Assembly: GCA_039105265.1 (NCBI GenBank)
Contig: JAPFFF010000001.1
Location: 10,354,001 to 10,418,000, forward strand
Reading direction: 5' to 3'
DNA length: 64,000 bases
DNA from: Tritrichomonas musculus
Lineage: Eukaryota; Parabasalia; Tritrichomonadida; Tritrichomonadidae
Shown: positions 16,917-27,801 of the stretch, in pieces
Position numbering within the stretch: position 1 is the first letter of the stretch
Layout of the letters: every line of letters starts with the position of its first letter
The notes under the pieces: generated by a model
Told to the model about the DNA's origin: nothing
The model's database searches: none
What the model saw: only the letters and a program-made list of their open reading frames with translations
Position numbers and translations under genes: made by a program

Positions 16917-19289
16917 TTATTTGTATTGAACGTTGTGTGTTAATGAAAGAGTAAGAGTTCCGAAATCAACAATCTTCTTAAGGACCTTTGGACATTTAGG
17001 TGGTTTGTCAAGTTTGAATTGTTGTTCGACTGGTTCGTTTTCTTTAAGATCTTTAAGAGCGATTTCAACAACAGCAATGCATTGGTCTGGAACAAGTTTA
17101 ATGGTTTGGAAGATTTCTGCTCTTAATGAATCTCCCTTCTTAGCCTTAGGGAATTCGAATTCTTTGTTCCAAACTGGATCTTGTGTATTCCTTTGAACTT
17201 CAGTCTTAACTTTGTCACCTTTCTTGTCCTTTCCAGACTTAGAAATGACTGATAAAACAACATATGTATCTGATCCATCATTATCTGTAAGAGGAATACC
17301 ATTAGCCTTGATAATTGTTCCTTTGATTGATTCGCTAACCTTTTGTGCCTTTGGTTCAAGTTGAATATCACGTGTTTTAACTTCGGAATGAAGGTGGTGG
17401 TGATGGTGGAATCTTTCTTCTGAAGAATGAAGTTTAGAAAGTGAATGTGAGCAATTTGTATATCCTGTGAAATCAGTTGAGTAGTCTGATGGATAGTTTC
17501 CAAGTGTGAAGTTGCAGTAATCGCCAGCAGGTTCTTCGAGAACGATATCACGGCTTTGAACCTTTGGTTCTGGTTGTGGTTGTGGTGGTGGAGCTTGAGC
17601 ATTTTCGTCAAGAACATCAATTCCAAGATAAAGTCTTCCTGCATCCTTCTTCTTAAGTTTGATATCTTCTTGATAATCAATGTGTGTGCCAATTGGCCAT
17701 TGTCTAAGTGGGAATTCAAGTTCGTTCATCATCTTGTCATCATGCTTGATATCTTCATCCATCATGTTAACAACAAGAACGTCTGTGTTCCAATCCTTGC
17801 AGTGGTATTCAAAGGTTTCATTCCAAACTGGGTTAAGATCGTTATCAATTGTTTTTGTTCTCTTAAGGCTGTCTGGTTCACCTTTGATTTGCAATGTAAG
17901 GTATGGATCTGAAGCATTTACATCTAATTTCCTAAGCTTCTCTCCTTTAATGGCGTGTACGAGAAGTTTGCATGGTTGCATTGGGACTGATCTTTCAACT
18001 GGAGCTGGTCCGTCGCAAAGTTCGTATTCGTAGTGGAGGGTACCTGCATCCTTCTTCTTTAATTGAATTGTGTCATTGAAAACTTGTCTTTGGCCAATTG
18101 GAACTGAAGAAAGTGGGATTTCTTGTTCATTCATCATTCTGTCATCATGTTTGAGATCTTCATCCCAAAGGTTAACAAGAAGGACATCTTTCTTGATATC
18201 TGGGACATCAAGGACTAAGTCTTGGTTCCAAACTGGGTTCAAATTGTTAGAGATGACTTGGGTCTTAGCAAGGTGGGTTGGTTTCTTATTATCATCATAA
18301 CGGTCTTTAAGTTGGAATGTCATGTATGGATCAGACTTGCCGATTGTATCCATCTTCTTCAATTTCTTACCATCAACAACATGGATCTTAAGGTGGCCAC
18401 GTTGTGGACTGTATGTTTGATCTGCACCTTCAAGTTGGATATCTCTTGATTGAACTCCTGCAAATCCATCAGCTGGTAAGAAATCAAGTTCGAAGTGGAG
18501 GTGACCAGCATCCTTCTTCTTAAGTTTGATGTTGTTATCAAAGACGTAATGTTCGCCAATTTGGTGATCGCGAAGTGGGATTTCGATCTTGTCCATCATC
18601 TTATCATCATTCTTAATATCTTCATCGAGCATATCAACTTCAAGAACATCTGCAGAACGGTTTGTTGAAACTACGTCTAATTCTTGATTCCAAATTGGGT
18701 TGCGTGTATTGCTGATGATTTGTGTCTTGACTCTTGATTCCTTCTTGCCTTTGATTCCGAATCTGAGGTATGGATCAGATTTGCCACCAAGATCCATCTT
18801 AAGAACATCTTTTGCATCGAAAGCCTTGATGTGGACTCTGCATCCTTCAGTTCCGCTTGAGCCACCAAGGTTGACTGCACGTTCAGAAACACCTGAGGCA
18901 TAACCTTCTGCTGGGAATGCTTGAACTTCGAAGATAAATTTACCAGCCTTCTTCTTCTTTAACTTAATATCAAGTTCTTTTCTATCGAGTGGTCCGCCAA
19001 CTGGCCATGTATTGACAGGGAATTGAAGTTCATCCATCATTTTATCATCGTTTTTGATATCTTCGTCGAACATGTTAATGAGTAAAACATCATTTGGATC
19101 TGTTGCAACGATATCAAATTCTTGATTCCAGATAGGGTCAGTAGTGTTGCTGATAATTTGTGTCTTTTGAACATCTTTTTTGTCCTGGCTCTTAAGTCTG
19201 AGTGTAACGTAAGGATCTGATTTTCCGCCAAGATCCATTTTGAGGACCTTTTTAGCTTCGCATATCTTGATATGGAGACGAGCTGCCAT
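16917..19289 (-). CDS. Five-C2-domain calcium/lipid-binding protein
   Basis: The protein has 790 residues and five C2 domains at about 3-125, 149-285, 297-432, 441-575 and 668-785. The first four share near-identical signatures: (K)MDLGGKSDPY or a variant, NPIWNQE or DPIWNQE, then DEDIKNDDKMMDE-type loops whose acidic residues suit Ca2+ binding. Each of the four ends with a KLKKKxAG strand. The fifth has TDNDGSDTYVVLS but lacks the Asp-x-Asp loop, so it is probably calcium-independent. The 4-5 linker is His/Pro-rich (HHHHHLH). There is no membrane segment, so it is probably a soluble Ca2+-dependent membrane-binding protein. Its codon use is richer in G/C-ending codons than its neighbours, hinting at high expression. 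A TCACTT initiator sits at 19301-19296. Confidence 0.92.
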   Translation of the reverse strand: MAARLHIKICEAKKVLKMDLGGKSDPYVTLRLKSQDKKDVQKTQIISNTTDPIWNQEFDIVATDPNDVLLINMFDEDIKNDDKMMDELQFPVNTWPVGGPLDRKELDIKLKKKKAGKFIFEVQAFPAEGYASGVSERAVNLGGSSGTEGCRVHIKAFDAKDVLKMDLGGKSDPYLRFGIKGKKESRVKTQIISNTRNPIWNQELDVVSTNRSADVLEVDMLDEDIKNDDKMMDKIEIPLRDHQIGEHYVFDNNIKLKKKDAGHLHFELDFLPADGFAGVQSRDIQLEGADQTYSPQRGHLKIHVVDGKKLKKMDTIGKSDPYMTFQLKDRYDDNKKPTHLAKTQVISNNLNPVWNQDLVLDVPDIKKDVLLVNLWDEDLKHDDRMMNEQEIPLSSVPIGQRQVFNDTIQLKKKDAGTLHYEYELCDGPAPVERSVPMQPCKLLVHAIKGEKLRKLDVNASDPYLTLQIKGEPDSLKRTKTIDNDLNPVWNETFEYHCKDWNTDVLVVNMMDEDIKHDDKMMNELEFPLRQWPIGTHIDYQEDIKLKKKDAGRLYLGIDVLDENAQAPPPQPQPEPKVQSRDIVLEEPAGDYCNFTLGNYPSDYSTDFTGYTNCSHSLSKLHSSEERFHHHHHLHSEVKTRDIQLEPKAQKVSESIKGTIIKANGIPLTDNDGSDTYVVLSVISKSGKDKKGDKVKTEVQRNTQDPVWNKEFEFPKAKKGDSLRAEIFQTIKLVPDQCIAVVEIALKDLKENEPVEQQFKLDKPPKCPKVLKKIVDFGTLTLSLTHNVQYK

Positions 19290-19295
19290 TATATA

Positions 19296-19301
19296 AAGTG
19301 A
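19296..19301 (-). promoter_or_regulatory. Initiator-like TCACTT for the C2 protein
   Basis: Minus-strand TCACTT, 7-12 bases before the ATG at 19289; a full match to the trichomonad Inr. Confidence 0.55.
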
Positions 19302-20021
19302 TATGAACTTTATTTTGTCCGATAAACTATCAAAATTGAGACAACTGATCGTGACTTTTAAATAGGTTAAAATAGCCGTTTTCTCATCACTTTTTATTTT
19401 TTTATCCTATTAAGCATCATAAAAAGTAATATTTCTAGGAAGAAAAATAACTTTTGAAACAATTCGTGAAAGAACACTTTTTCTAAGAATTTGATTGATT
19501 TCGGTCTCAAAAAGCAAAAAAAAATCGATTTATACTTAGGTGCAATGTCTTTATCGCCTGTTATGATCGCCCCTGGTTTCATTATGACGCAATGTTCATT
19601 TTTTTAATTATTTTTTAATCCATACATTTTATCAAGGATTTTAATATTTGTTTATATTACTATGAAAGAAATTCAAATAGATAATGATTTATAAAATAAA
19701 TTTAGGAAGATGATTTTGACTTCATTCATAAAAAGCTTTTTCAATTATATTCTGAAAAAGTAATGTTTAAATTTTATTGAAATTTTATTACAGAAAAGTT
19801 TATTTTATTTTAAATATTGTTAGAACATTCAATAAATTTTATTGTTTTATCTTTATATTCATTTTATATATGTTATATATATAAAAGGATATTTGTTTAA
19901 ATATATTTAGTAGTATTAAGATAATAATAAAAAAATACAATTATTTTTATTCAATTTCATTAAATTTTGTTGTAAATATTCATTTTTATTTTATCTTAGA
20001 AAAACAAGTTTAAATGGTCCG
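19302..20021. other. AT-rich spacer
   Basis: Upstream DNA of the C2 gene. A 62-codon minus-strand frame at 19394-19582 exists but is Phe/Lys-rich and unsupported. No repeat termini were seen. Confidence 0.5.
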
Positions 20022-20255
20022 TCAATTTCCTTTCAAAAACAGATTATTATATTGATAAATTATATTAAAATTCTGATTCCTACAAAAAGTGAAATATTTT
20101 ATTTTAAATGATAGTTGACAATCTTCATAAAATTCATGATTATGAAGTTCCTCAGCCAATTTATAGCCAACACCTTCAATAGTAATCTCTTTGCATTCTG
20201 AAGGAGGTATTGCAAAATGCTTTTTTTTTTTTTTTTTTGAAGATGTAATTTTCAT
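20022..20255 (-). pseudogene. Possible gene remnant
   Basis: This 77-codon frame has a less AT-rich core (about 20100-20215) coding FAIPPSECKEITIEGVGYKL and AEELHNHEFYEDCQLSFK, which reads like ordinary protein. It follows a poly-Lys start made by an A/T run and loses this character in its last 20 codons. I see no initiator. It is most likely the decayed 5' part of a gene, but I do not recognise the family. Confidence 0.3.
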
Positions 20256-20337
20256 AACTTGTTTTAATTCTATTCGCCTTTTTTTTTTTTTTTTTCATAA
20301 AATTTAGGGAAAAAGTGACCGCCATAAAAGAAATATT

Positions 20338-20517
20338 GGGCGTCACTTAACTTTTTAATTCAATTTTTGTTTAATATTCTCAATTTTTTCATTAAAGTTC
20401 AGAATATTTTTCTGATAAAAATATAATAACGAGATTTTATACACAAAAAAGCTTTGAAATTTTATATCTTTTTCAATTATTTATATTAAAATTGAAGGAA
20501 AAAGTTATGTGACGCCC
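20338..20517. repeat. 180-bp imperfect inverted repeat
   Basis: Arms of about 35 bases face each other: GGGCGTCACTTAACTTTTT at the left end, and its complement with one change (GTTATGTGACGCCC) at the right. The arms also share a CAATTTT tail. It looks like a miniature TIR element or a foldback remnant. No clear target duplication. Confidence 0.4.
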
Positions 20518-20945
20518 ACTTTTTCATCATGGAAACAAAATCTTTTTTATTGGGAAGTGAAAAAAGAAATGCATTTAAAACTAAAGTAATCCGAAAAAAC
20601 CACTCCTAACCGCTAAAAACCAGTTCCAAAAAAAAAATTCTCTCAATTTTTGTTTAATATATGTGTTAAATTCATATTTTCTATTCAAAATACTAAAAAA
20701 AATTCTCAAAAAGTTAAAAAAAGGATGAATGAAAAAAAACATTTTTTATGGAGTTATTATATAATGAAATAAGGGGAAAAACTTAAATCTAATCGTTAAA
20801 TATGCTAATATTATATATTTTATTAACAACATTCTATTTTTTTAATAGTAATAAATTTCAATTAAATTCTGAGAAATAGTTTTAGAAGTAGTAGTATTAA
20901 AGGCTTGTAAGTTCGTCTTTTTTCTATGATTGTCGTTTATACGCT

Positions 20946-21105
20946 TTAAAAGCTTAGAATCTTGGCATTTCTATTAATTTGCATATATTTGTTTAGGTCA
21001 AACTTATCCGGTTTGAGAAATGGATCTAATTTGTACTTAGCATCATTTTGATTTGTTGCCGAACAATAATTGCTATAATGGAAAACTCTTTGATAATGAT
21101 TTCAG
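20946..21105 (-). pseudogene. Possible C-terminal gene fragment
   Basis: An open stretch of about 50 codons on the minus strand ends in TAA at 20946 and has no start codon of its own. It reads as normal protein (SNYCSATNQNDAKYKLDPFL, then KPDKFDLNKYMQINRNAKIL) and is less AT-rich than its flanks. It lies just left of a TIR element. It could be the 3' end of a decayed gene. Family unknown. Confidence 0.3.
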
Positions 21106-21137
21106 AGCCAAAATAAAAGATTGACATTTAAATTATA

Positions 21138-22131
21138 TAGTAGTGTCTATAAGTGGCCACGCTCTCAATTAAGTGGCCACGGTGTCAGATTAATTCAAAA
21201 AGTTTATATAAGATTTTAATTCAAAAAGTTTTATAAATGAAAAATAAAATAACAAAAATATACAATTTCTATCAATATTCGTGATTAACTAATAATCATT
21301 AGAGATCAATTAACTTATTTATTAATCTTTTACATTGTATAATCAAGAATCAATATCTTAATTTTTACTAATACAATCAAAACGAAATCAGCAAAAAAAA
21401 GTTTGATCTAACTTATCATTATTTCTTTCTAATCTTTTAGATCGATATTTAGTAATTATTAGAGGGTAATGTTTCTTTGAATCAGGATAAGACCATCCAA
21501 ATGAAAGCATTAGTTGGATTTAATGATTTGTTTTGTTGATTTTCTTGATAGCGCTAGTAAAAAATAAGATCCTGAATAAGTTTAAAAGCGATATTAGAGA
21601 ATAAAGCTGCTGCTTTTCAGTAAATAAATGTAGGTATCAAATTGATGCTGAGAAAAGCATCAGCAATTTTTTTTTGGTATGTCGATATAGCGAACGTAAG
21701 AAGGCAGGGACTAGATGATGCTGAGTTATGATTTCATAAAGGTAGATAATTTTTGAGAAGAAAAAAATGGTTGCTAATTGAATTTTATTGATCTTTTTAT
21801 TCAAATAAACGGCACCATAATGCCGTTTTATACCACAATTATTTGAGTGGATTTTGATTTTTTTGACACCTTAAAAACGAATTTTTGCATCCACATTTTT
21901 CTTAAGAAAAAGTAGGAAATTGTGAGTGAGCCATTTTACACCTACATTATTGAAATGAATTTCTTATTTTCTGACACCTTAAAGATGGCCACGGGAATAA
22001 AAATTTATATCCTTTGAATTTTTTAAAAAATTGAGAGCATGCCATTCTATTCCCTCATAATTTTAGTGGAGTTGATTGTCAAATCACCGTGGCCACTTAA
22101 TTGAGAGCGTGGCCACTTATCGACACTACTA
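21138..22131. mobile_element. TATA-flanked TIR element, non-autonomous (about 1 kb)
   Basis: The two ends are inverted copies of about 45 bases with one mismatch, starting GTAGTGTC at 21140 and ending GACACTAC at 22129, each flanked by TATA. Each TIR holds two GTGGCCAC palindromes about 20 bases apart, separated by GCTCTCAATTAA, which look like paired transposase-binding sites. The interior has no ORF but contains loosely repeated units of 100-120 bases ending in GACACCTTAAA. A TA target duplication suits the Tc1/mariner group, though no transposase is present to confirm it. Confidence 0.8.
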
Positions 22132-22227
22132 TAGATGTAAAATATTTTTTGAATAAATTTTTGGAGCATAAAAGTTAGTATTAGCCAACCGTCATAGCTC
22201 ACAATTTTTTGTGAGAAAATAAACTCA

Positions 22228-23339
22228 ATAAAATAATGTTCATCTCTTACACAATTCTATGAAAAAGTGAATAAATTGAATAAATTTTCTCAAAAAAATT
22301 GAAAAAATATTATCAATTATTTTTCAGAAGAAATTTTATGGATTTTTAATTTCAGTGAATCTTATTATTTTGAATAAATTCTTTCAAATATTTGAAAATA
22401 TTATATCAGATCTTGCTTTATTATTGAAACATGTTTATCTTCATATATTTATTGAATTTCAAAAAATTAAATATATATTAATGAAATAATATTCATTTTA
22501 TATCAAATGGTAAGATGTTATTGTTTTATAAGTATAAAAAATTTGAAAAAATAATCGGTTATCTTCATCCATTACCAAATTAAAAAAAAATTGTGGTTTG
22601 ATAAAATATTATTTAATACCTTATATTCTTTTTCATAGATTTTTTTACATTTTTTTTTTTCAAATAATTAATTAATTTTTGAATAACGTAAACTTTTGAA
22701 AATGTGAGAAACGATTATTTTTTAGTCAAATTATAATTATTTTCTTATTGGCCAAAAGAAAAAAGTTTAAAACTTTGGATCGTTTGTCCGATAAAGAAGA
22801 CCCAAAATTATAAATCTCGTAAAATTATACGGGTAATAATGGAAATTTATTGCATCACGAATGCCAGGTCAATAGGAATCCACTAAAAAAAGTTTTTATT
22901 ACACATATGTAGAGAGAAAAGCAGTTTTCCCAAATCTTGGACGTACAGATAAAATAGCATCCGGAGTTAAAAGCGAGGATATCGATAATTGAAGAAGATT
23001 CAGAACAGCATTTACCCAATTTATCTTTTGATTATTAGATATCAGCTACAAGTGCCAAGTTATGGCCAAAATTCTAATGGTCATTGGAACCGAGTCAAGC
23101 AAGCTTATAATCAATACCGAATAAAGCTTGTTTACACCATTGATCTAAAGTTTATACTCGATAAAATTTTTAACTTTTTCTATTATTTTTATTTTTTTTT
23201 AATTCAAAAATTCTGAACTTATGCTTCTAGAGAAAAAAAAAATGTTCATCTCTCGATAGCTACTTTTTAAAAAATCACATAGAAAATTTTAAATTAAATA
23301 CATTCAAAAAAATTGTGTAAGAGATGAACATTATTTTAT
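22228..23339. mobile_element. TIR element of about 1.1 kb, decayed
   Basis: Inverted termini of 29 bases match perfectly (22228-22256 and 23311-23339, starting ATAAAATAATGTTCATCTCT). The interior contains an open frame of 75 codons at 22989-23216 with SYGQNSNGHWNRVKQAYNQY. That segment and the DNA before it are less AT-rich and look like a broken coding region, possibly a transposase remnant, but no catalytic motif is seen. Target duplication not resolved. Confidence 0.6.
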
Positions 23340-23479
23340 GAAGTTAAAATTAACAAGTAGCAGAATTTCATTTATCTTCTGAATTTTTCTGAACTTAAAT
23401 GAATGAAGTGAAAAATAATAGAAAATAATAGAAAAAATGATCGTTATAATTTTATTAATGTTTTTAAAATATTTTGGAA

Positions 23480-24095
23480 AATAATTATTCTTTTTGAATG
23501 GAATAAATATTTCCCATTCTAATTCCTAATTCTTCATTTAACAAATCATCAGATTTGTTATAGTTCTTTTTTCCGAAAATAAATTTCAGATGAGAAAAGA
23601 GTCGCTCTACTGCTGCCTCGTGCAAGGCATATTTAGCATCCTTATAGACAATTCTGCCAAACGATTCATCCCAGAAACTTGTCTTAAATTATTCCAAAAA
23701 TCAAATGGATCAGTTTCTCCAAAATATATCAAGTATTAGTAAAAAAGTATCGTTTTATTTTTTTCTTTACAAAAAGGGCAGTTACTGTAAACTAACGGAT
23801 GCCAAACATATATAATTCCATATTTAGCAAATTTTTTAACATTTGCTTTGAAAAGTGGATTGGTATTTGCGTTATCAATTGATAATAGCGTTTTTATTAA
23901 TAATTCGCTTCCAGCTGGGAGAGTAATTATGGAAAAAAATGAAACTTTTCATAAAAATAATAAAAAAATATTTTTTTTTTTTTTGCGAAATGTGTAAGCC
24001 ATCCAAGACTTTTTCCAGTTATTTTATATTTAGATAGATTTTTAATAGCTACATATAATTTACTATTTAAAAAATCAAAATCATCAAAGGTGAAT
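23480..24095 (-). pseudogene. Decayed hAT-type transposase, C-terminal part
   Basis: Minus-strand translation of 23480-23690 gives ALHEAAVERLFSHLKFIFGK followed by KNYNKSDDLLNEELGIRM. This fits the hAT dimerisation region (Glu-Arg-x-Phe-Ser, then Ser-Asp-Asp-Leu-Leu-x-Glu-Glu-Leu). Further upstream, in another frame, come LLSIDNANTNPLFKANVKKF and a CPFC pair (about 23745-23900). Next comes a third piece with KSLGWLTHF (about 23985-24095). Stops and frame changes separate the pieces, so it is dead. No TIRs could be assigned. Confidence 0.6.
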
Positions 24096-24274
24096 TAGAT
24101 AATCGCATTTTATTTTCCATAAAAAATAATTTGGGTAAAAAATGGTCATTTTGAATTTTTTGATTTTATAAATGGCGGAACCTCATTTTAAATAATATTC
24201 CCTATTCTTATAATATATTTTAAAGCAAAAATATTGAGTTTGATCGTTTAAAATTAATTTTCTAACCGCCGAAA

Positions 24275-24365
24275 ATTGAATCATTCCGTTTATTAATTCA
24301 ACTTTTTGAATTCATTTTTCAAACTAAACTTTATCTTTGAAGTTATGTTCAAACAAAATATATCA
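24275..24365. repeat. Dispersed repeat, copy 1
   Basis: About 90 bases (containing TTGAATCATTCCGTT and TATCTTTGAAGTTATGTT) recur in inverted orientation at about 47430-47525 with scattered mismatches. The two copies lie 23 kb apart. Probably remnants of one transposon family. Confidence 0.5.
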
Positions 24366-24729
24366 TTTTATTGAGCATTAAAAGAAGAAATCGAATATTA
24401 CAAAATAAAAAGTTAGAAAAGATCATGTATCGAAAAAACTTAAAAATAATTATTATATTAACTTTTTTGGACTAACGGCAAAGTAATTATAAATATTTAT
24501 GTTTTATAATGTATAATGCATATGTATAAAATCAAATAGTATTAGTAGTTTTGAAGGATATCTCTTACGAAGAGAGATCTATTAGTATGTGAAGTCAAAA
24601 AAAACTCGATGAATATTAAGTTTTTTGATTGGTTTCAATGACCAATTTAAAGATTATTAAATGGGTAAGAAAATTTATTAAAATCACCAAATAAAACCTA
24701 AAATTCGAAGAGATTTTGAAACTTTTTGA

Positions 24730-24959
24730 GGTCAAAAAAAGAGTGTCCCACCCATTTTGCGAATAATATGAAAAATAATAAATTATTAATTATACTTTTC
24801 TTAATATATATCATTAACAAATAAATAATTATAAATATAAATATAAATCTTACATATATTTCGAGATATAGTTAAATTTATTTCTTGAGTTTTACTATAA
24901 TTCAAAATATATTCTCAAAATTTATATGGGGGGACACTCAAGAATTTTTTTTTTTGGCC
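24730..24959. repeat. Short inverted-repeat element (about 230 bp)
   Basis: The left end GTCAAAAAAAGAGTGTCCCA faces the right end (GGGACACTCAAGAA then a T run and GGCCC). A further diverged copy of the same terminus (GAGTGTCCTCCCATAT) lies near 32735-32755, so this is a small repeat family. Confidence 0.45.
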
Positions 24960-25589
24960 CAAATTTTTTTGATGATATTAGAAATATTAAATAAATATAT
25001 GATTTTATCAATAAATATAAAATAGCTAATGATTTTGTCTTGCTAATTTTTAGATATTTTTGTTTTAAATTTTTCGAAAGCTAAAAAGCTTAATTTTTCT
25101 ATTTAAAGTTTACTTCTTACATAAATATTATTTTCTATATTATTTATTATTATTATATTTTTGTTTTATTTTATATAAAATATTCTAAAAAACCCAAAAA
25201 ATAAAAATTATTTTACATAAAATCACTTCATTCTAAATAGTTAAGTGATATGATAAATTTAGATAATATATTTCAAAATATATTGATAACATTTATTTAT
25301 TATTAATATATATCTATCAAAATAATAAAATTGTTTGGTAAAATAAATATATATATATATATAATATAAAAATAAATTCATTGATTTACACCTTTCTCCA
25401 TACAATTAATCATTTCTGGGTAGATTTTATATTACGCACTTTTTTGATTATAATTTTTGTCAAAATAAAAGTTCACAAAAAGTTATATTACCAGTATAAC
25501 TGCTGTCTTTTTTAATTTCTGAAAAAAAAATAAAACAATAAACTAAAAGCTTTCAATTTACAAGGTCGGCCTTATGGCAGTTTATTAAA
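24960..25589. other. AT-rich spacer before the MULE-like ORF
   Basis: Very AT-rich DNA with TATATA runs near 25350. In-frame stops at 25539 bound the downstream ORF. I looked for a TIR partner of the 27.6-27.8 kb region and found only a weak TATTACGC/GCGTATTATA similarity. Confidence 0.4.
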
Positions 25590-27554
25590 ATGCAGTGCAG
25601 CTTATGCTTTATTGAATTCAGGACATCAACATTTCTTGAAGATTGCTTTGTAGGTACACATCCTCTACACAGCTTCGAAATAACTCCTCAAAATATAGAA
25701 TGGAATTATTCAATATTATCATGCTTTATCAATAACTTTTACCAGTTTAAAAAAGATGATAATCATCCTTTTATCACAGGAGTTACAGGAAAAGATTATC
25801 ATACAAAGTTCATTTTTAGATCTATTGCTTTCCCTCAAGCTTATTTTGTTATTCAAATTGGTTGTAAAATAAGTGTTCATGCAAATATTGACTTTATTAG
25901 ACTTTATTTTACTGAACATGAATCTTTTTATCATTCTTTTTTGGCGGGATGGAATAGAATTAGAAAAAATCTAAAATATCAAAAACATATTTTTTTTAAT
26001 TATTACATACAAAATCCAAATGATGGAACGCGATATTTATTTTTACACAAACCTTTGGTTTTTTGTATTCAACAAGATTTTTCAGATATTTTCAGATATT
26101 TCTGCAAAAAAATACAATTATCAGGACTTCCGATAAATGATGATACATTTTCAATTAGAGAATTCATCGAAGAATTCATACCAACAAAAAAAGAAAAAAC
26201 AATTAATTCTTTAGAATTATTAAAACAAAATTTAAATGGATTTTTACATTTAATTATTCAAAAGTCACCGATAAAAAAAAGATTAGCTAAAATTTCATAT
26301 CAAGGCGAAAAATACTACGTTATAGGTGGAATTTTTGTTCTGCCATTTTCGAATTCAATTTTAACCGATAATTCAGAAATTGTAAATGGCCTTTTGTTGG
26401 ACACTACTTGGCGTGTCCTTCCTTACTATGTAACCAGTATTTTAATGGCAAGTTCGATGAATGGTGGCTTGCCACTTTCCTTTTCTTTTGGCTTTTCAGA
26501 AAATGTCGAGATATACCAAAATCATTTCAACGCATTTCAAAATCTTTTTCATATTGATTTAAAACAATATACATTTGAAAGTGATCAAGGTCCTGCCATT
26601 AAGTCGTTATTTTTAGATAATCATATTCAGCATGTATTTTGTTTTAGGCATTTAATGGTGAATTTAAAATTAAATCCAATTTCTTTCGCTCTAAATGTTA
26701 TATTAAAGTGCACAACTCTTTTTGAACTTAACAATGCTTTTATCCATTATTCGAAAATTTTTTCAGAAATTACAGATCAAAATTTAATTACTTTACGTGA
26801 TAAACTTCTCAAAAAAGTCGGTTTAATCTTTACTGATAATACAATTATTATTAATGACCAAAAGAAATGGGAAAAAATTGCATTAATTGAGAGAATCAAT
26901 CTCAATATGCCATCAACAACTAATTCTCTTGAATCTTGTCATGGCCATTTAAACCAAAAGACCAAAAGAAGAAAAAATTTTTGGTCTTCTTTATATGATG
27001 TATCAGCAAGATTATTACATAAAATCCACAATTTTCAAAAAGAAATAGAGCATAATTTTTATTATAATAAAAGGAAGACATTTAATCACTTAAATGCACT
27101 ACTTTTAGGAAATAGGATAAATCAAGAAATTACTTTCTATAATACAACAGTCGACTCTTGCCGATGTTCAGAAAACAAATTACTTTCTTCAAATTTTCAT
27201 TTAGATATTCCTTGTTGCCATAGAATTTTTCTTGGATTTGAATTCCCAGATTGTCCTCAAATTAAACTCAATTTAAATTCACAACCCTCAGAATTAATTG
27301 TAGATTATGTTACAATTCAAAGCGAAACAAGAACACAACAATATCAATCAAATGAGACGCAAGATAAAAATTTTGCAATCGATATGATCAAACGATTTGG
27401 TCATATAAAAGAAAAAGACAGAGAAAAAATTGTCCAATATGTCAATACTCATTATCAAATTCAAGATAAAGAAATTTTTATAAATGGCCGCCCAAGCTCA
27501 ATACTGACTTTAATTCACAATGGAATTATTCATTTACATCAAACAATAGCATAA
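25590..27554 (+). CDS. MULE-type transposase-like protein
   Basis: The uninterrupted protein has 654 residues. The layout fits the MULE DDE transposase domain: GLLLDTTW (Asp about 272), ESDQGPAIKS (Asp about 332) followed by VFCFRHLM, and NSLESCHGHLNQKTKRR (Glu about 448). After it comes a SWIM-like zinc motif, CRC then CCHR (about 528-548). The N-terminus has a CSLC pair. The start is the only ATG before the in-frame stop at 25539. A plain DNA-transposon protein, possibly domesticated or from an element with eroded ends, since no convincing TIRs or target duplication flank it. A 241-bp tandem array follows it. Confidence 0.75.
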   Translation: MQCSLCFIEFRTSTFLEDCFVGTHPLHSFEITPQNIEWNYSILSCFINNFYQFKKDDNHPFITGVTGKDYHTKFIFRSIAFPQAYFVIQIGCKISVHANIDFIRLYFTEHESFYHSFLAGWNRIRKNLKYQKHIFFNYYIQNPNDGTRYLFLHKPLVFCIQQDFSDIFRYFCKKIQLSGLPINDDTFSIREFIEEFIPTKKEKTINSLELLKQNLNGFLHLIIQKSPIKKRLAKISYQGEKYYVIGGIFVLPFSNSILTDNSEIVNGLLLDTTWRVLPYYVTSILMASSMNGGLPLSFSFGFSENVEIYQNHFNAFQNLFHIDLKQYTFESDQGPAIKSLFLDNHIQHVFCFRHLMVNLKLNPISFALNVILKCTTLFELNNAFIHYSKIFSEITDQNLITLRDKLLKKVGLIFTDNTIIINDQKKWEKIALIERINLNMPSTTNSLESCHGHLNQKTKRRKNFWSSLYDVSARLLHKIHNFQKEIEHNFYYNKRKTFNHLNALLLGNRINQEITFYNTTVDSCRCSENKLLSSNFHLDIPCCHRIFLGFEFPDCPQIKLNLNSQPSELIVDYVTIQSETRTQQYQSNETQDKNFAIDMIKRFGHIKEKDREKIVQYVNTHYQIQDKEIFINGRPSSILTLIHNGIIHLHQTIA

Positions 27555-27801
27555 TTTGAAAAATATCTACATTTTCATTTTTATATCTTTTTTTTTCCTT
27601 CTTTATTTATATGAATTTATCATATCTCGCATTAAAAGTCAATGGTTTTAATTAATGTAGCTATTTTTTTTTTTTTTTTAATTCAGAATGACAGAATAAT
27701 TATACTAATTAAAACAAAAATAGTTTAAATTTTAAAGAATAAAAAACATATGACAGGATAATAAAATAGCGTATTATAATTTTACTGCACCACTTTTAAT
27801 T

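Noticed and set aside
19394-19582. 62-codon minus-strand ORF with a TCATAA just upstream
   Set aside because: The initiator match sits only a few bases before the ATG and is easily met by chance; the product becomes low-complexity Phe/Leu/Lys.
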